From the NCBI GenBank assembly GCA_020444175.1, contig JAHLLM010000011.1:1-64000 (forward strand): DNA of 64,000 bases, given 5' to 3'. The stretch is from Desulfobulbaceae bacterium (GTDB taxonomy: Bacteria; Desulfobacterota; Desulfobulbia; Desulfobulbales; SURF-16). Position numbers and translations under genes: made by a program. Shown here piece after piece: positions 6,982 to 15,882 of the stretch (position 1 is its first letter; each line of letters starts with the position of its first letter). The notes beneath the pieces were generated by a model. It saw only the letters and a list, made by a program, of their open reading frames with translations. It did not search any database and was not told where the DNA came from.

Positions 6982-7010
6982 AAATTATGCAGCCCGACTG
7001 CCCTTGTCAA
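6982..7010 (-). promoter_or_regulatory. Sigma70 promoter for the 98-aa gene
   Basis: On the minus strand TTGACA (7010-7005), a 17-nt spacer, then TAATTT (6987-6982). It lies about 50 nt upstream of the ATG at 6935. Confidence 0.6.
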
Positions 7011-7102
7011 TATTTTGTATATTTTTTGTATTGATTTTGTTTGCCGCGTGATTATACGTTTAAAAAAGAATTCCAAGACAAAAAAAGCAGCGAGGTGAAA
7101 CC

Positions 7103-8314
7103 ATGGAGACGATCAACGACAAAAGCCGAACAATAATTGAATTTGAGCTTGACTGGCAGAGCAGAGATGCAAACCACAGAGACGCCTTTTGGGCAGATCC
7201 GGTTAATTTCTGGCGGGACTGCCTGGACCAATCCCTCTATTCCACTCTTATGGGTGCCGGAGTAAACGATAAGGTAAAGGTCCATATCCCCAGGGAATCA
7301 TTTCCCGTACCATACACTGATAATAAACTGGTTCGAATTCGCCCTTCACAGTTCATGCCTCAAGGAGTGCAGGGGAAAAAAATTACTCCACAGGCTGGAC
7401 GATTTTACCCCCAGAGCTTCCTGCATGGGGTGAGCGGTGTTTTCAAGCAGAGTTTGGCACCATGCCGCTTTATCGGTTTTGAAAATAATCACATGCTTTT
7501 TGATCTCAATCATCCTTTAAGCCCCTACGACACAGACCTGCAGGCAACAGTCCGCAACATTTTTGATGATGCGATTGAGCGAGGCGGCAGGTGCGAGGAC
7601 TGGCTGGAAAAAGCCAGTGCAGACGGGCCTGGCATGCAGGCTTTGTCTCAAAAGGGATATGACAATTTTTTCACTGAGGAAAATTTGAGGAGATCTGATG
7701 CAACATCAGACAGACTTTTTTACAACAAGCCTCGACTTGTACACCATCTTGACAGCACTGCACGAAAGACAATCAGGCGTGTTTACACAAACCTTATTGG
7801 TGATGGAGCCGATGTACTTGACCTCATGGGAAGCTGGGATTCACACCTTGCTGATACACTAAAATTAAAAAAACTGGCGGTCCTCGGTCTGAATGAGGAA
7901 GAATTGGCAAAAAACACGAAAGCGACCGAAACATTCTTGCAAGACCTGAATATGGATAAAACACTCCCTTTCAAGGAAAACTCATTTGACGCGGTAGTTT
8001 GTACAGCTTCTGTAGAATATCTTGTTGATCCAATTTCTATTTTTCGTGAAGTTAATAGAATTCTCAGGAATGACGGAATTTTTGCACTGTCTTTTTCAAA
8101 CAGATGGTTCCCGCCGAAAGCAATCCGCATCTGGACGGAAATCCATGAATTTGAACGCATGGGATTTGTGCTTGAATTATTTCGGAAAGCCGGCAACTAT
8201 ACAGACCTGCACACCTATTCAAGACGAGATCTGCCCAGGCCGGATGACGATCCGCATCCGGAGTTGCTGTTAAGCGATCCTGTCTCTATTGTGTGGGGAA
8301 AAAAGAGGAGATAA
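7103..8314 (+). CDS. FKBP/SlyD-like domain plus class I methyltransferase
   Basis: A 403-aa fusion. Residues about 50-150 resemble a SlyD-type FKBP prolyl isomerase (basic strand VKVHIPRESFPVPY and the DLNHPL segment typical of the FKBP end). The C-terminal half (about 225-400) is a SAM-dependent methyltransferase with a modified motif I (VLDLMGSWDSHL), a motif IV-like FDAVVCTASVEYL, and the FSNRWFPPKAI signature of this subfamily. The substrate is unknown. GAGGTG precedes the ATG at 7103. The MerR-B12 regulator starts 35 nt after its stop, so the two are probably one operon. Upstream 6936-7102 holds the divergent promoter. Confidence 0.85.
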   Translation: METINDKSRTIIEFELDWQSRDANHRDAFWADPVNFWRDCLDQSLYSTLMGAGVNDKVKVHIPRESFPVPYTDNKLVRIRPSQFMPQGVQGKKITPQAGRFYPQSFLHGVSGVFKQSLAPCRFIGFENNHMLFDLNHPLSPYDTDLQATVRNIFDDAIERGGRCEDWLEKASADGPGMQALSQKGYDNFFTEENLRRSDATSDRLFYNKPRLVHHLDSTARKTIRRVYTNLIGDGADVLDLMGSWDSHLADTLKLKKLAVLGLNEEELAKNTKATETFLQDLNMDKTLPFKENSFDAVVCTASVEYLVDPISIFREVNRILRNDGIFALSFSNRWFPPKAIRIWTEIHEFERMGFVLELFRKAGNYTDLHTYSRRDLPRPDDDPHPELLLSDPVSIVWGKKRR

Positions 8315-8349
8315 TTACCTTATGGACGAACATTCAATATGGTTGGGGA

Positions 8350-9324
8350 ATGATTTATAAAATTGGGACATTAGCCAAAAAAACCGGCTTTTCCCCAAAT
8401 CTCATAAGGGTCTGGGAACAGCGCTACGGCTTTCTCAGCCCGACTCGTGGACAAGGGAAACAAAGGCTCTTCAGTGAAGATGATTTGTCCATCCTTTGTT
8501 ATTTACGAAAAGAACTGAGCAGAGGACGAAGTATTGGGGAGCTCGCAGTACTCGGGAGGGAAAATCTGCTTCGCGATGCCCGAATTTGGGCTGCCGCCCA
8601 GAAAACCATTTCCCAATCGAAAGATATTGGGCTTGCAAAGGCCTCCGAACCAGCAATTCAGGAACTCATCATCAAATTGGTTCAAGCGGCGTTTCGTGTC
8701 GATTCCAGTACGTTTAAACAGGTTTTGAATTATGCATTTTCATGTTTCAATCCAGGTGATGTCATTAATAAAATAATTTCACCCGCCATGGTAGAGATAG
8801 GGAAAAGCTGGAAAGAAGGACGTCTCAGTATTGCGGGAGAACATATGGCAAGTATGGTTATCGAGCAAAAGATCTCCAGTCTTCTCGCGATTGCCCAAGT
8901 ATACCCCCAAACGAGTTCGGACTTTCATGTCGCTCTCTGTGCCTGCTTTCCAGGAGAGAATCACAGGATGGGAATCCTGAACGTTGCATACCATCTTGCA
9001 TCCCAAGGAATGACTGTCGTATTTTTAGGAAACGACCTGCCGTTTAAAGATTTGGAGTTTGCCATCGCGAACATAAACCCGCAAAGCGTTTGGCTTTCAG
9101 TAACACAACCTTCCGTGTACCGTCGCCACCATAAAGAACTTGGCAATCTCGTGCATAGATTAAAGCCAATCCATTTCATTGTCGGCGGCCAGGCGTTGTC
9201 CAGGGAGAACAAAACATTACATGAAGCCGGCTGCAGGCAATGCCTGCAGCCCTTCATTTTACCGGATGACTTGATGAAGCTCCCTTTTTTCGGACACAGT
9301 CAGAATAAAGAAAAAATTACGTAA
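8350..9324 (+). CDS. MerR-type regulator with B12-binding domain (CarH/LitR-like)
   Basis: A 324-aa transcription factor. Residues 1-70 are a MerR winged helix (YKIGTLAKKTGFSPN and IRVWEQRYG). Residues about 110-185 are a B12-binding cap with the W-x9-EH signature (WKEGRLSIAGEH). The Rossmann domain that follows carries ENHRMG, the E-x-H-x-x-G form of the lower-ligand motif seen in CarH. In this family adenosylcobalamin holds a tetramer on DNA and light releases it. The frame is open from a GTG at 8293. ATG 8350 is preferred because it begins at the HTH, though its ribosome-binding site is weak. Targets are not evident; the upstream methyltransferase gene may be one. Confidence 0.85.
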   Translation: MIYKIGTLAKKTGFSPNLIRVWEQRYGFLSPTRGQGKQRLFSEDDLSILCYLRKELSRGRSIGELAVLGRENLLRDARIWAAAQKTISQSKDIGLAKASEPAIQELIIKLVQAAFRVDSSTFKQVLNYAFSCFNPGDVINKIISPAMVEIGKSWKEGRLSIAGEHMASMVIEQKISSLLAIAQVYPQTSSDFHVALCACFPGENHRMGILNVAYHLASQGMTVVFLGNDLPFKDLEFAIANINPQSVWLSVTQPSVYRRHHKELGNLVHRLKPIHFIVGGQALSRENKTLHEAGCRQCLQPFILPDDLMKLPFFGHSQNKEKIT

Positions 9325-9417
9325 TCTGCGGCACCAGTGACGGTCTTTCCTGTATTGAATGAACCCGCTTTTACAAACTTGATATATGATTTCCACTCAT
9401 CTTCAGCCTTTTTATAC

Positions 9418-9490
9418 GTCATTCCCGCGAAGGCGGGAATCCAGGCGGACTAGCCAACTTACTCTGGATTCCCGCTTTCGCGGGAATGAC
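9418..9490. repeat. Palindromic REP-like repeat
   Basis: Arms 9418-9444 and 9464-9490 (GTCATTCCCGCGAAGGCGGG... and its complement) form a long imperfect hairpin with a 19-nt loop. This is the widespread bacterial intergenic CATTCCCGC repeat. It may also stop transcription after the MerR gene. Confidence 0.8.
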
Positions 9491-9581
9491 TATTGTGTAG
9501 ACAGTATTTTTTTGAATTATTAATGGATTACAGTGCCTGTTGCAAGACTGGCTGTGTTTCAGTGGTAATCACAAACTTGAT

Positions 9582-10121
9582 ATGAACCGTTTAAACAGGA
9601 CTCGCAAGACAGCTCTTCTCGATGCCTCATCAGCCATTATCCTCTTTAAGGTTGATTTACACAGCATCATTTCCGAGATGTATGACGTGATCATGCCTGC
9701 CTCTGTATATAACGAGATCACGGACCACCCTTATCCCGGTGCAGAAGAATACCGCCATCTTTTAGCTGAAAACAAATTTACCCTCCAGGGGACACTTCCT
9801 GAAATTCCGAGTAAATCAACCGAGCCGGGCTTCAGAAAACTTGACAGAGGGGAGCATGATATCATCCAGCTCTATTATGCGGGTCCTGGTGATTTTATCA
9901 TTACTGATGACGGGGCGGCAGCCAAGTATTGCAAAAGAGAAGGAATTCCCTTTGTAAATGCTTTACTTGTGCCGGTGATACTGAAGTTTGCGGCAATGAC
10001 AGATACATTCTCTTGCCGGGAATCAATGGACAAAATAATGAATCAGGGTCGATATTCTTCAACAATAATTTCATTTGCCGAGAATTGCCGAAAAGAAGAG
10101 TTGTCTTTTTTTATGCCATGA
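9582..10121 (+). CDS. PIN-domain protein
   Basis: A protein of about 179 aa with the PIN nuclease layout: Asp in LLDASSAI, Glu in YNEITDHPYPGAEEY, GEHDIIQLYY, and the Asp pair in IITDDGAAAKYC. PIN proteins are Mg-dependent RNases, often VapC-type toxins. No antitoxin gene is beside it: the 5' side is the REP-like hairpin and the 3' neighbour is convergent. The frame is open from a TTG at 9540. ATG 9582 (MNRLNRTRKTALLDAS) is chosen as the nearest start to the domain. Neither start has a strong ribosome-binding site. Toxin activity is an inference. Confidence 0.7.
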   Translation: MNRLNRTRKTALLDASSAIILFKVDLHSIISEMYDVIMPASVYNEITDHPYPGAEEYRHLLAENKFTLQGTLPEIPSKSTEPGFRKLDRGEHDIIQLYYAGPGDFIITDDGAAAKYCKREGIPFVNALLVPVILKFAAMTDTFSCRESMDKIMNQGRYSSTIISFAENCRKEELSFFMP

Positions 10122-10203
10122 AATGAAGTGAAAGAAAAAATAGAGAGGAGGGGCGTCGGGGATGCAACCAATGCAGCCTCACAGGCTCTGACTGTTCATT
10201 TTT

Positions 10204-11211
10204 TCAATCCAGAGAATGCCTCATAAAGAAATCCCAAATCTGCTGGTGGCCTATGTCATAGGAAACCGGCCCAACTACACTCTTAAAAAAATATTGGGAG
10301 CCGCTTGGAAATGTGTGTCCCATTTTCTCAACTTTACAGGAGACAACTTCGCTCTCCCCCTGGCACTGGTGACTGTAGCAGACAGCATCTCCTTTCTTAT
10401 AAAAAATCGAAGATTCTTCAGAGCATCCGTTAATTTTTTCCCAGTTATTCACGACTTCATGGAACCCCATTCTTTTGTATTCGACCTGGCCGCAGACTCC
10501 ATCAGGAACACTTCCATCAAACGGGTTGCAGGGGTCCCCGGTCCCGTGGATATCCATGACAGCTATGGGACGAGAGGGATCGCAGGACTCCGGAACAGCT
10601 GTCGGAGCCACCGTGGCCACGGCTGCGATTTCTTCGCTCAGTTCACAGGCAAGGCGATTGACCATCAACCCTCCGTTTGATGCGCCGGTTGCGTAAACGC
10701 GCTTCCTGTTTACTCTAAACCTGCTGGCAATCTCCTCTATCATAATGGAGATAAAGCCCACATCATCAGCGTCGCCGCAACACTGTCCCTCCTTCCATTT
10801 CCCACCGTTCCAGCGTGTCGCCAGCATCCCCTTTTTGACGCGCACAGCTTCAGGGACGGCAAGGATAAAACCAAACCTGTCTGTCGCCTCGCCAAACTTG
10901 TCCTTGTAGGCTGATCGTATATTGCCTCCGCCGCCGTGCACATAAAGAACAAGGGGCAATTCCGGACCGTCATCGCTGTATGCCGGAGGGAGATAGACCT
11001 GGTATCTTCTCTGCAGCCCGTCATGGTTGATCACAAAATCCTGTATTTGCTTTATCCCGTTATCCAGTGTCCTGTTTTGTTTTTGTATTTCGACTTTCAA
11101 CAAATTTACGATGTTGGGTTTCTTGCCCAAGCAATTGCCGCTCATAAAGCTGACAATACAAAAAATCAGGGTTGCATAGAGTAACTTTTTAATCCTGGAG
11201 TATTTTTTCAT
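10204..11211 (-). CDS. Secreted LpqC-type esterase (PHB depolymerase/feruloyl esterase family)
   Basis: A 335-aa alpha/beta hydrolase with a signal peptide (residues 1-29). HGGGG (92-96) is the oxyanion strand, GASNG (176-180) holds the nucleophile Ser178, Asp near 220-226 (DIHGTGDP) and His299 (MGHTFP) complete the triad, and six or more Cys in the mature part suggest disulfides. The family hydrolyses esters such as poly-3-hydroxybutyrate oligomers or feruloyl esters; the substrate here is not determined. It is convergent with the PIN gene. No clear ribosome-binding site precedes the ATG at 11211. Confidence 0.88.
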   Translation of the reverse strand: MKKYSRIKKLLYATLIFCIVSFMSGNCLGKKPNIVNLLKVEIQKQNRTLDNGIKQIQDFVINHDGLQRRYQVYLPPAYSDDGPELPLVLYVHGGGGNIRSAYKDKFGEATDRFGFILAVPEAVRVKKGMLATRWNGGKWKEGQCCGDADDVGFISIMIEEIASRFRVNRKRVYATGASNGGLMVNRLACELSEEIAAVATVAPTAVPESCDPSRPIAVMDIHGTGDPCNPFDGSVPDGVCGQVEYKRMGFHEVVNNWEKINGCSEESSIFYKKGDAVCYSHQCQGESEVVSCKVEKMGHTFPSGSQYFFKSVVGPVSYDIGHQQIWDFFMRHSLD

Positions 11212-11443
11212 TTTTCCATACCTGCAGTAAAATGTGCCTTACATAACCCCCATGAACTTACATTTATCGGAAAACGAGCTGTTCCTGCAGAGTACCGGTT
11301 GGCAGCCAAGGCAGGGGGCCTCATCCGATATTTACTGAAGAGTATATCACACCACATTTATCCTGACTAATTTTAAACCTTATGGTTCGTTCAGCAATGT
11401 CCGGTTAGAATTTTGCAGCAATATCTCAGGAGTTTAAACTTCT

Positions 11444-11468
11444 GGTTCCCATGGTCTCCGTGGGAACC
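11444..11468. repeat. GGTTCCCA palindromic intergenic repeat
   Basis: GGTTCCCA (11444-11451) and TGGGAACC (11461-11468) form a hairpin. A degenerate second unit (TCGGTGGACCGTGGGAAC) follows to about 11525. It lies in the 713-nt gap 11212-11924, which has no credible gene. Confidence 0.6.
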
Positions 11469-11590
11469 TATACATGAATCGCCAGGGGCAAATTGATATG
11501 CATTCCCTCGGTGGACCGTGGGAACGAGCGAGGGACAATAGTGATTACCAACGTATTTCAGCCAGCACAAAGAGAGTTCTTAGTTTTTCC

Positions 11591-11685
11591 TGTCATCTCG
11601 GTGTCTCACAAGCTCGCTTACCGGAACGGATGTGAGAAATCTTAATATCTGTGGTGACAGATTTCTCCCGTTGGTCGAAATGACA
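11591..11685. repeat. TGTCAT...ATGACA inverted-repeat element
   Basis: Outer arms TGTCATCTCGG and GGTCGAAATGACA, and inner arms GAGAAATCT and AGATTTCTC, make a degenerate 95-bp inverted-repeat element of the common TGTCATTTCGA type. It is non-coding. Confidence 0.5.
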
Positions 11686-11924
11686 CCATTTGCATTTTAT
11701 GTCTACAAATCAACCTGTTAATGCGCCAATAAGATATCATTGGCTGAAATTCGTTGGTAATCATAATTTAAATTATCAGGAGAGGAGAGTTCTATTGCAG
11801 GGTTGATTTTTTTGGATGGGAATAGCATTTCGACAGCATATTGGCGATGTGAGGCCCAAGACGGATCGCCAGAAACAGGGAAGCGTCACTGGCGACCACG
11901 GCAACAGGATTATGAATTTTCTTT

Positions 11925-12374
11925 CTACTCCAGACCGACGGGAATAACTTCAATGACCCTGATCAGCTGTGTGCCTTCAAAAGGCAGCCCCTCTTTGCTG
12001 GAACCGGTCATGGTAAAGGTGTTGTAATCATCAAGCGTCAGGAAATTATCCTCACTGGCTTTGATAGGCGCCGCATCAAATTTTCCGACAAAATATCCCC
12101 GGTTATCTGACTTGCAATACAGTCGGGTCGCCGTGGTATACTCATTCACTTCCAATGTAACAGAATTGCAGTCCACAACACTGTAAGCAATATCCGTATG
12201 GACCGTCAGCACTTCAACCGGACCCGCGATATTAAGGACATTCGGCGATACATCAATTTCAATTGCATCTATCTCTTGGGCGTCCCCTGATGCTGGAAAC
12301 ACGACAGGCGCAAATGTGAGTGCGCAGAACAAAATTCCCAGGCCCATTTTTTTTATTTTTCTGTTAGGTTTCAT
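11925..12374 (-). CDS. Exported protein, unknown
   Basis: A 149-aa protein with a signal peptide (KKMGLGILFCALTFAPVVFPASG, cleavage near SGDAQ). The mature part is beta-rich and contains two Cys that could pair (DCNSVTLEV and LYCKSDNRG). Its layout resembles small Ig-like periplasmic proteins, but no family is recognised. The frame opens at 12401; ATG 12374 is chosen because GGGAGGA lies 6 nt upstream and it gives a normal signal peptide. It stands alone between repeat-rich gaps. Confidence 0.75.
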   Translation of the reverse strand: MKPNRKIKKMGLGILFCALTFAPVVFPASGDAQEIDAIEIDVSPNVLNIAGPVEVLTVHTDIAYSVVDCNSVTLEVNEYTTATRLYCKSDNRGYFVGKFDAAPIKASEDNFLTLDDYNTFTMTGSSKEGLPFEGTQLIRVIEVIPVGLE

Positions 12375-13157
12375 GCTGATTCCTCCCTTGATGCTCTTCA
12401 TTTATCAAAATACCGGCAACCACTCTTTGCCGATGCAACACACTGTCCATTTATTTCATATGAGATGCTTTCATGGCATCCAAGCGTTACAGAAATCAAT
12501 GCTGGCTGAGAGGTATCCAACCCGCCTCCATTGATATTTCAGGAAGCTCTTATGTGACGGAGGTAATCGGTGTTCCTGTCTTGAATTGTCCAAAATCAAA
12601 CCTGGAGTCAAACGAGCATGGAGAGTATCTGCCAACAGACTGTCAATTAACGCCATGGACATCTTCAGCAACTTCTGCCTTCCGCAGGAGAACGGAAGGC
12701 AGAAGTTGTACTTCAGGTAAAACAAACAACAAGTTGAGGTGAAGAAAATTCCTGAATCTTCTCAGAATTTTTCTCAGGGTTATTCTGTATAACGGGATAA
12801 TGGACAATAAGGTTGCATGAATATGCAAAAAAAATACAAAAAAAATCATGGCACTTGCTGATCTCGAAAACTTCGGGGAGACAGCAGGCAAAAACCAATT
12901 TTATTGACTGACCTTAAGCGAAACGGAAACACGCCTTTTGTCATAGCCAAGTCCCCACATGTCAGGCTCGTCGGTGTCAAATATCAAGGAGGGAGCATCT
13001 TCGGCATAGTGTCCGGACAAAAAAAATGTGAAATTTTTCTTGATAAATGAAGACCTCAGGCAGTAAAAAAAATGATGAAGGATCAAAAAGGTTGGAAAAG
13101 GGCTACCATTCCCAGGACACCCTTTCCAAACCATGAAAACGGATTTCACTTCTGATC
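12375..13157. other. Gene-poor gap with possible gene remnant
   Basis: This 783-nt stretch has no convincing gene. On the minus strand 12901-13015 reads as a coding-like tail (DTDEPDMWGLGYDKRR then a stop) with no upstream continuation, so it may be a C-terminal fragment. Frames at 12471-12891 look fortuitous. Confidence 0.35.
12670..12707. repeat. Perfect 15-bp hairpin
   Basis: AACTTCTGCCTTCCG (12670-12684) and its exact complement (12693-12707) flank an 8-nt loop. No T-run follows on either strand, so terminator function is uncertain. It could be a repeat or an RNA structure. Confidence 0.6.
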
Positions 13158-14009
13158 ATGACACATAAATGGCTGCAACAACTGCAGACCGTGCACAGGA
13201 TTTTTCTTGGAGCCGGCTTCATTGCCGTCCTCATTTTCGGGTATACCTATCTTATCGCGGCCCGAAGCGATTGCGGCGTGGTCCGTTTTTACGAATACAC
13301 TTTTGGATTTACAGGCCTCGTCATCTGGGGCGGCGGCAACCTCATCGCCCTTCTGCTCCTGTTAAAACAAACCAAAACCCATATTGCCCGCAGGGCTGGG
13401 ACATTCTTTTTAATTGCAACCAACTCACTGATGATCTGGGTCACGTCCGCCCTGCTCTATTCGTTTATGGACAGCCGTTTTGTTTTTACCGGAACCGAGT
13501 CCCTTATTCAGCGCGTGGAAAAAGAAGATGACCGTCTGGCGGCCCTTGAACTTGGCAGGCGAAATGTAAAAAAGAGTGTTCCCCTGCTCTGCCGGATTGT
13601 CCTTGCTCCTGGCAAGGATATTAATCTTCGCCTTAATGCTGTTTATGCGTTACGGGAAATCGGCTCCGGCCTGTCGCGTGATGACACCTATTACGAGGAA
13701 ACCGTTGTCTGTCTTGTGCAGCTCCTCAACACCCCAAATCCGTACCTGAGATCTTCGGCTATCGAGACCATGGGAATACTCCAAGAACCGCAGACAGTGC
13801 TGCCGCTTCTTCGGACCCTGGAAAAAGAGGACGATGAATTTGTCAAAGAGGATACTGTGCGAGTTCTCGGGCTGCTTGGAGATACAAGGGCACATGAACC
13901 GTTGACAGCTTTACTGGCAGATAAAAACAACAACTACTCCTTAAATTATACAATCAAACAGGCCTTGAAAAAAATTGAAGATACTGAAAACAACAACAGG
14001 GATAACTAA
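13158..14009 (+). CDS. Membrane protein with HEAT-repeat domain
   Basis: A 283-aa protein with three predicted membrane helices (about 14-34, 53-70 and 78-102) followed by a cytoplasmic alpha-solenoid (about 110-275) of HEAT-like repeats (LRLNAVYALREIG, LRSSAIETMGIL, VKEDTVRVLGLLGD). The repeats are likely a protein-docking surface. No ribosome-binding site stands out before the ATG at 13158. The following gene starts inside its end (35-nt overlap), so the two probably act together at the membrane. Function unknown. Confidence 0.8.
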   Translation: MTHKWLQQLQTVHRIFLGAGFIAVLIFGYTYLIAARSDCGVVRFYEYTFGFTGLVIWGGGNLIALLLLLKQTKTHIARRAGTFFLIATNSLMIWVTSALLYSFMDSRFVFTGTESLIQRVEKEDDRLAALELGRRNVKKSVPLLCRIVLAPGKDINLRLNAVYALREIGSGLSRDDTYYEETVVCLVQLLNTPNPYLRSSAIETMGILQEPQTVLPLLRTLEKEDDEFVKEDTVRVLGLLGDTRAHEPLTALLADKNNNYSLNYTIKQALKKIEDTENNNRDN

Positions 14010-15144
14010 GAAATCAGCAATTCTGTTTCTTTCTTTTGTCTTTACCCTTGTGCTGATGCAGTCTGTATCAGCCGCTGAGGGGCAATGGCATCTTAGCAGG
14101 GATCTTTTCGGCAGGGATAGAAACATAAGGATCGCCTGTGTCGACGAAGCTGTTCATGCCGTCTGGTACCGGGAGAATGAACTGCTGTGGAGTTATTCAG
14201 AGGACGGCGACTTGTGGTCGAAACCGGTTGAACTTTTTCAGGACAGCGGCGGAAGCCTCGAACTGGTCAGCGACGGAAAAAATTTACACCTGTTCTTTTT
14301 TACTTCAGCAAATATCGGCTACATATTCTATAACGGCGAGTCATGGAGCAGGGAAAAACAGGTTTTAAAAACCAGGGAAAATCCAGCCAGTTTCCATATT
14401 TCCATGGCAGGCGATAAAATCCATCTTTTCTGGTCGAAATGGCACTACTCCAAGCTCATCCACGGACCAATGCATTTAAGTTTGATGCACAGCATACTGG
14501 AGAACAATGAGTGGACAGAATCGATTCCAGTGCCGCCGGCCACCAATGTGGACCGCTCCTTTACCTTTTCCGCCCTGCCGGATGGCCGACTGGAACTTGC
14601 CTGGATTCAAAATACCATGGGCAAACTCGGTAAGGATTTCGGTATGACCTTTGGCCTGGCCCACAGGATTTTGATGACAACAAGTTATGATCCGCAAACA
14701 AAAAAATGGGATGAACCGGTCAAGCACTCTACCCTGCAAAAGGATGCCCACTGTGAGATTCACCTGAAGGAAGATTCCATGGGCCTGCTGCATCTCTACT
14801 GGGTCGAGGGCTCTCTTTCCACAAAACTGAGATGGCGCCTGCGAAGACAGGAGAAATGGGAGGATGTGCGGATATTCAAGTCACTCCAGGGGCCGACCAA
14901 TGCCGCTCTTGCCTTAAGTCCCCATGGTGATGTTCTCTGCCTTACCCAGTCAGACAATACCAAGGCAGGACTCAGCCTGATTGTTGCCCCGGGCACAGCC
15001 AGGGAAAGGATCTACCACGCCCCGAATCCGGTCTCACACTCCCTGCAGGAAGTAAGTCTTGCCGTCTCACCCTCAGGAATCGTGCATTACGCAGCCGGTC
15101 ATCATTATGGACGCTTCATACCGCCGGACACAATGCCATTCTGA
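13975..15144 (+). CDS. Secreted propeller-like protein (sialidase-fold type), unknown
   Basis: A 389-aa exported protein. A TTG start at 13975 gives a clear signal peptide (SAILFLSFVFTLVLMQSVSA). The mature part consists of repeated short strands ending in aromatic/Trp segments (LHLFFFTSAN, IHLFWSKWHY, LELAWIQNT, LHLYWVEGS), the spacing typical of a six-bladed beta-propeller such as the sialidase superfamily. The Asp-box and catalytic residues of true sialidases are not evident. It overlaps the upstream HEAT-repeat membrane gene by 35 nt, implying translational coupling. Confidence 0.75.
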   Translation: MKILKTTTGITKKSAILFLSFVFTLVLMQSVSAAEGQWHLSRDLFGRDRNIRIACVDEAVHAVWYRENELLWSYSEDGDLWSKPVELFQDSGGSLELVSDGKNLHLFFFTSANIGYIFYNGESWSREKQVLKTRENPASFHISMAGDKIHLFWSKWHYSKLIHGPMHLSLMHSILENNEWTESIPVPPATNVDRSFTFSALPDGRLELAWIQNTMGKLGKDFGMTFGLAHRILMTTSYDPQTKKWDEPVKHSTLQKDAHCEIHLKEDSMGLLHLYWVEGSLSTKLRWRLRRQEKWEDVRIFKSLQGPTNAALALSPHGDVLCLTQSDNTKAGLSLIVAPGTARERIYHAPNPVSHSLQEVSLAVSPSGIVHYAAGHHYGRFIPPDTMPF

Positions 15145-15198
15145 TTGTTTGACGCTCACCTTCTCGATACCAAGGGAAACTTTTGTTTTTTTCGTCCT

Positions 15199-15678
15199 TC
15201 ACCCCATCAAGTAAAATCCGATATGTTTGTCAAAATTATCCATTTCCGGATCAAGAAACTGTGCCCCGACATACCCCTCTCCTGTTATGTTGCATATCCG
15301 GATTTTTCTTTCCACTTCCGTCTTGCGAGTATCATCTAAAATAAAATGGAGTATCAATTCATCATCTACTTTCAGGTGTTGCGTATCCTGAATTTTTAAA
15401 CGAACTCCCCGGAATGAAAGATCCACAACACAACATTCTTCCATATTGGAATGATGCAGGGAGGCCTTGCGATACTTTCCCTCAATGTCCACTTTCTTCC
15501 TTATTTCTTTCCGAAAATTAAGATTGATAAGGAACTCATTCTTGCATGAACATCGAATCTTAATTGTCTGTCGTGCCCCTTTAAACTTTCCGACAGGTAT
15601 CTGTTTCGATTTTCCGCACTCAGTACACGTTATATAGGCTTTATCCTCTAAGACATAAACAACTCTGGCTTCCGACAT
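15199..15678 (-). CDS. PilZ-domain protein with N-terminal Cys-rich segment
   Basis: A 159-aa protein. Residues 15-55 hold a CxxC...CxC pattern (ITCTECGKSK, IRCSCKNEF), a possible zinc knuckle. The C-terminal PilZ domain has an RKEIRKK basic motif and a DLSFRGVRLK strand, equivalent to the RxxxR and D/NxSxxG elements that bind c-di-GMP. The frame opens at 15708; ATG 15678 follows GGAG. The protein probably relays c-di-GMP levels to an unknown partner. It lies next to the phosphorelay block. Confidence 0.82.
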   Translation of the reverse strand: MSEARVVYVLEDKAYITCTECGKSKQIPVGKFKGARQTIKIRCSCKNEFLINLNFRKEIRKKVDIEGKYRKASLHHSNMEECCVVDLSFRGVRLKIQDTQHLKVDDELILHFILDDTRKTEVERKIRICNITGEGYVGAQFLDPEMDNFDKHIGFYLMG

Positions 15679-15882
15679 GTCACAACTCCGCAATGAATTG
15701 CTTGCCAAAAATCTATCCCTTTCTCGTGGTCAACCTGTTTCTGGAAGTCCATCCTGATCGTCTTCCATGGTAGCAGAACCTGTCCGCTTAATGAAGTTCT
15801 TTTACAAAATCGAAATAAGAAAGACCGCGCAGTGCCGGAAGCAGCAGTCCGCCGGGAACCGGTGTCCCGTATAAGTGGGGCG

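Noticed and set aside
6989-7003. GG-N10-GC match upstream of the 98-aa gene
   Set aside because: The -12 box is poor, there is no palindrome nearby and a good sigma70 promoter covers the same bases.
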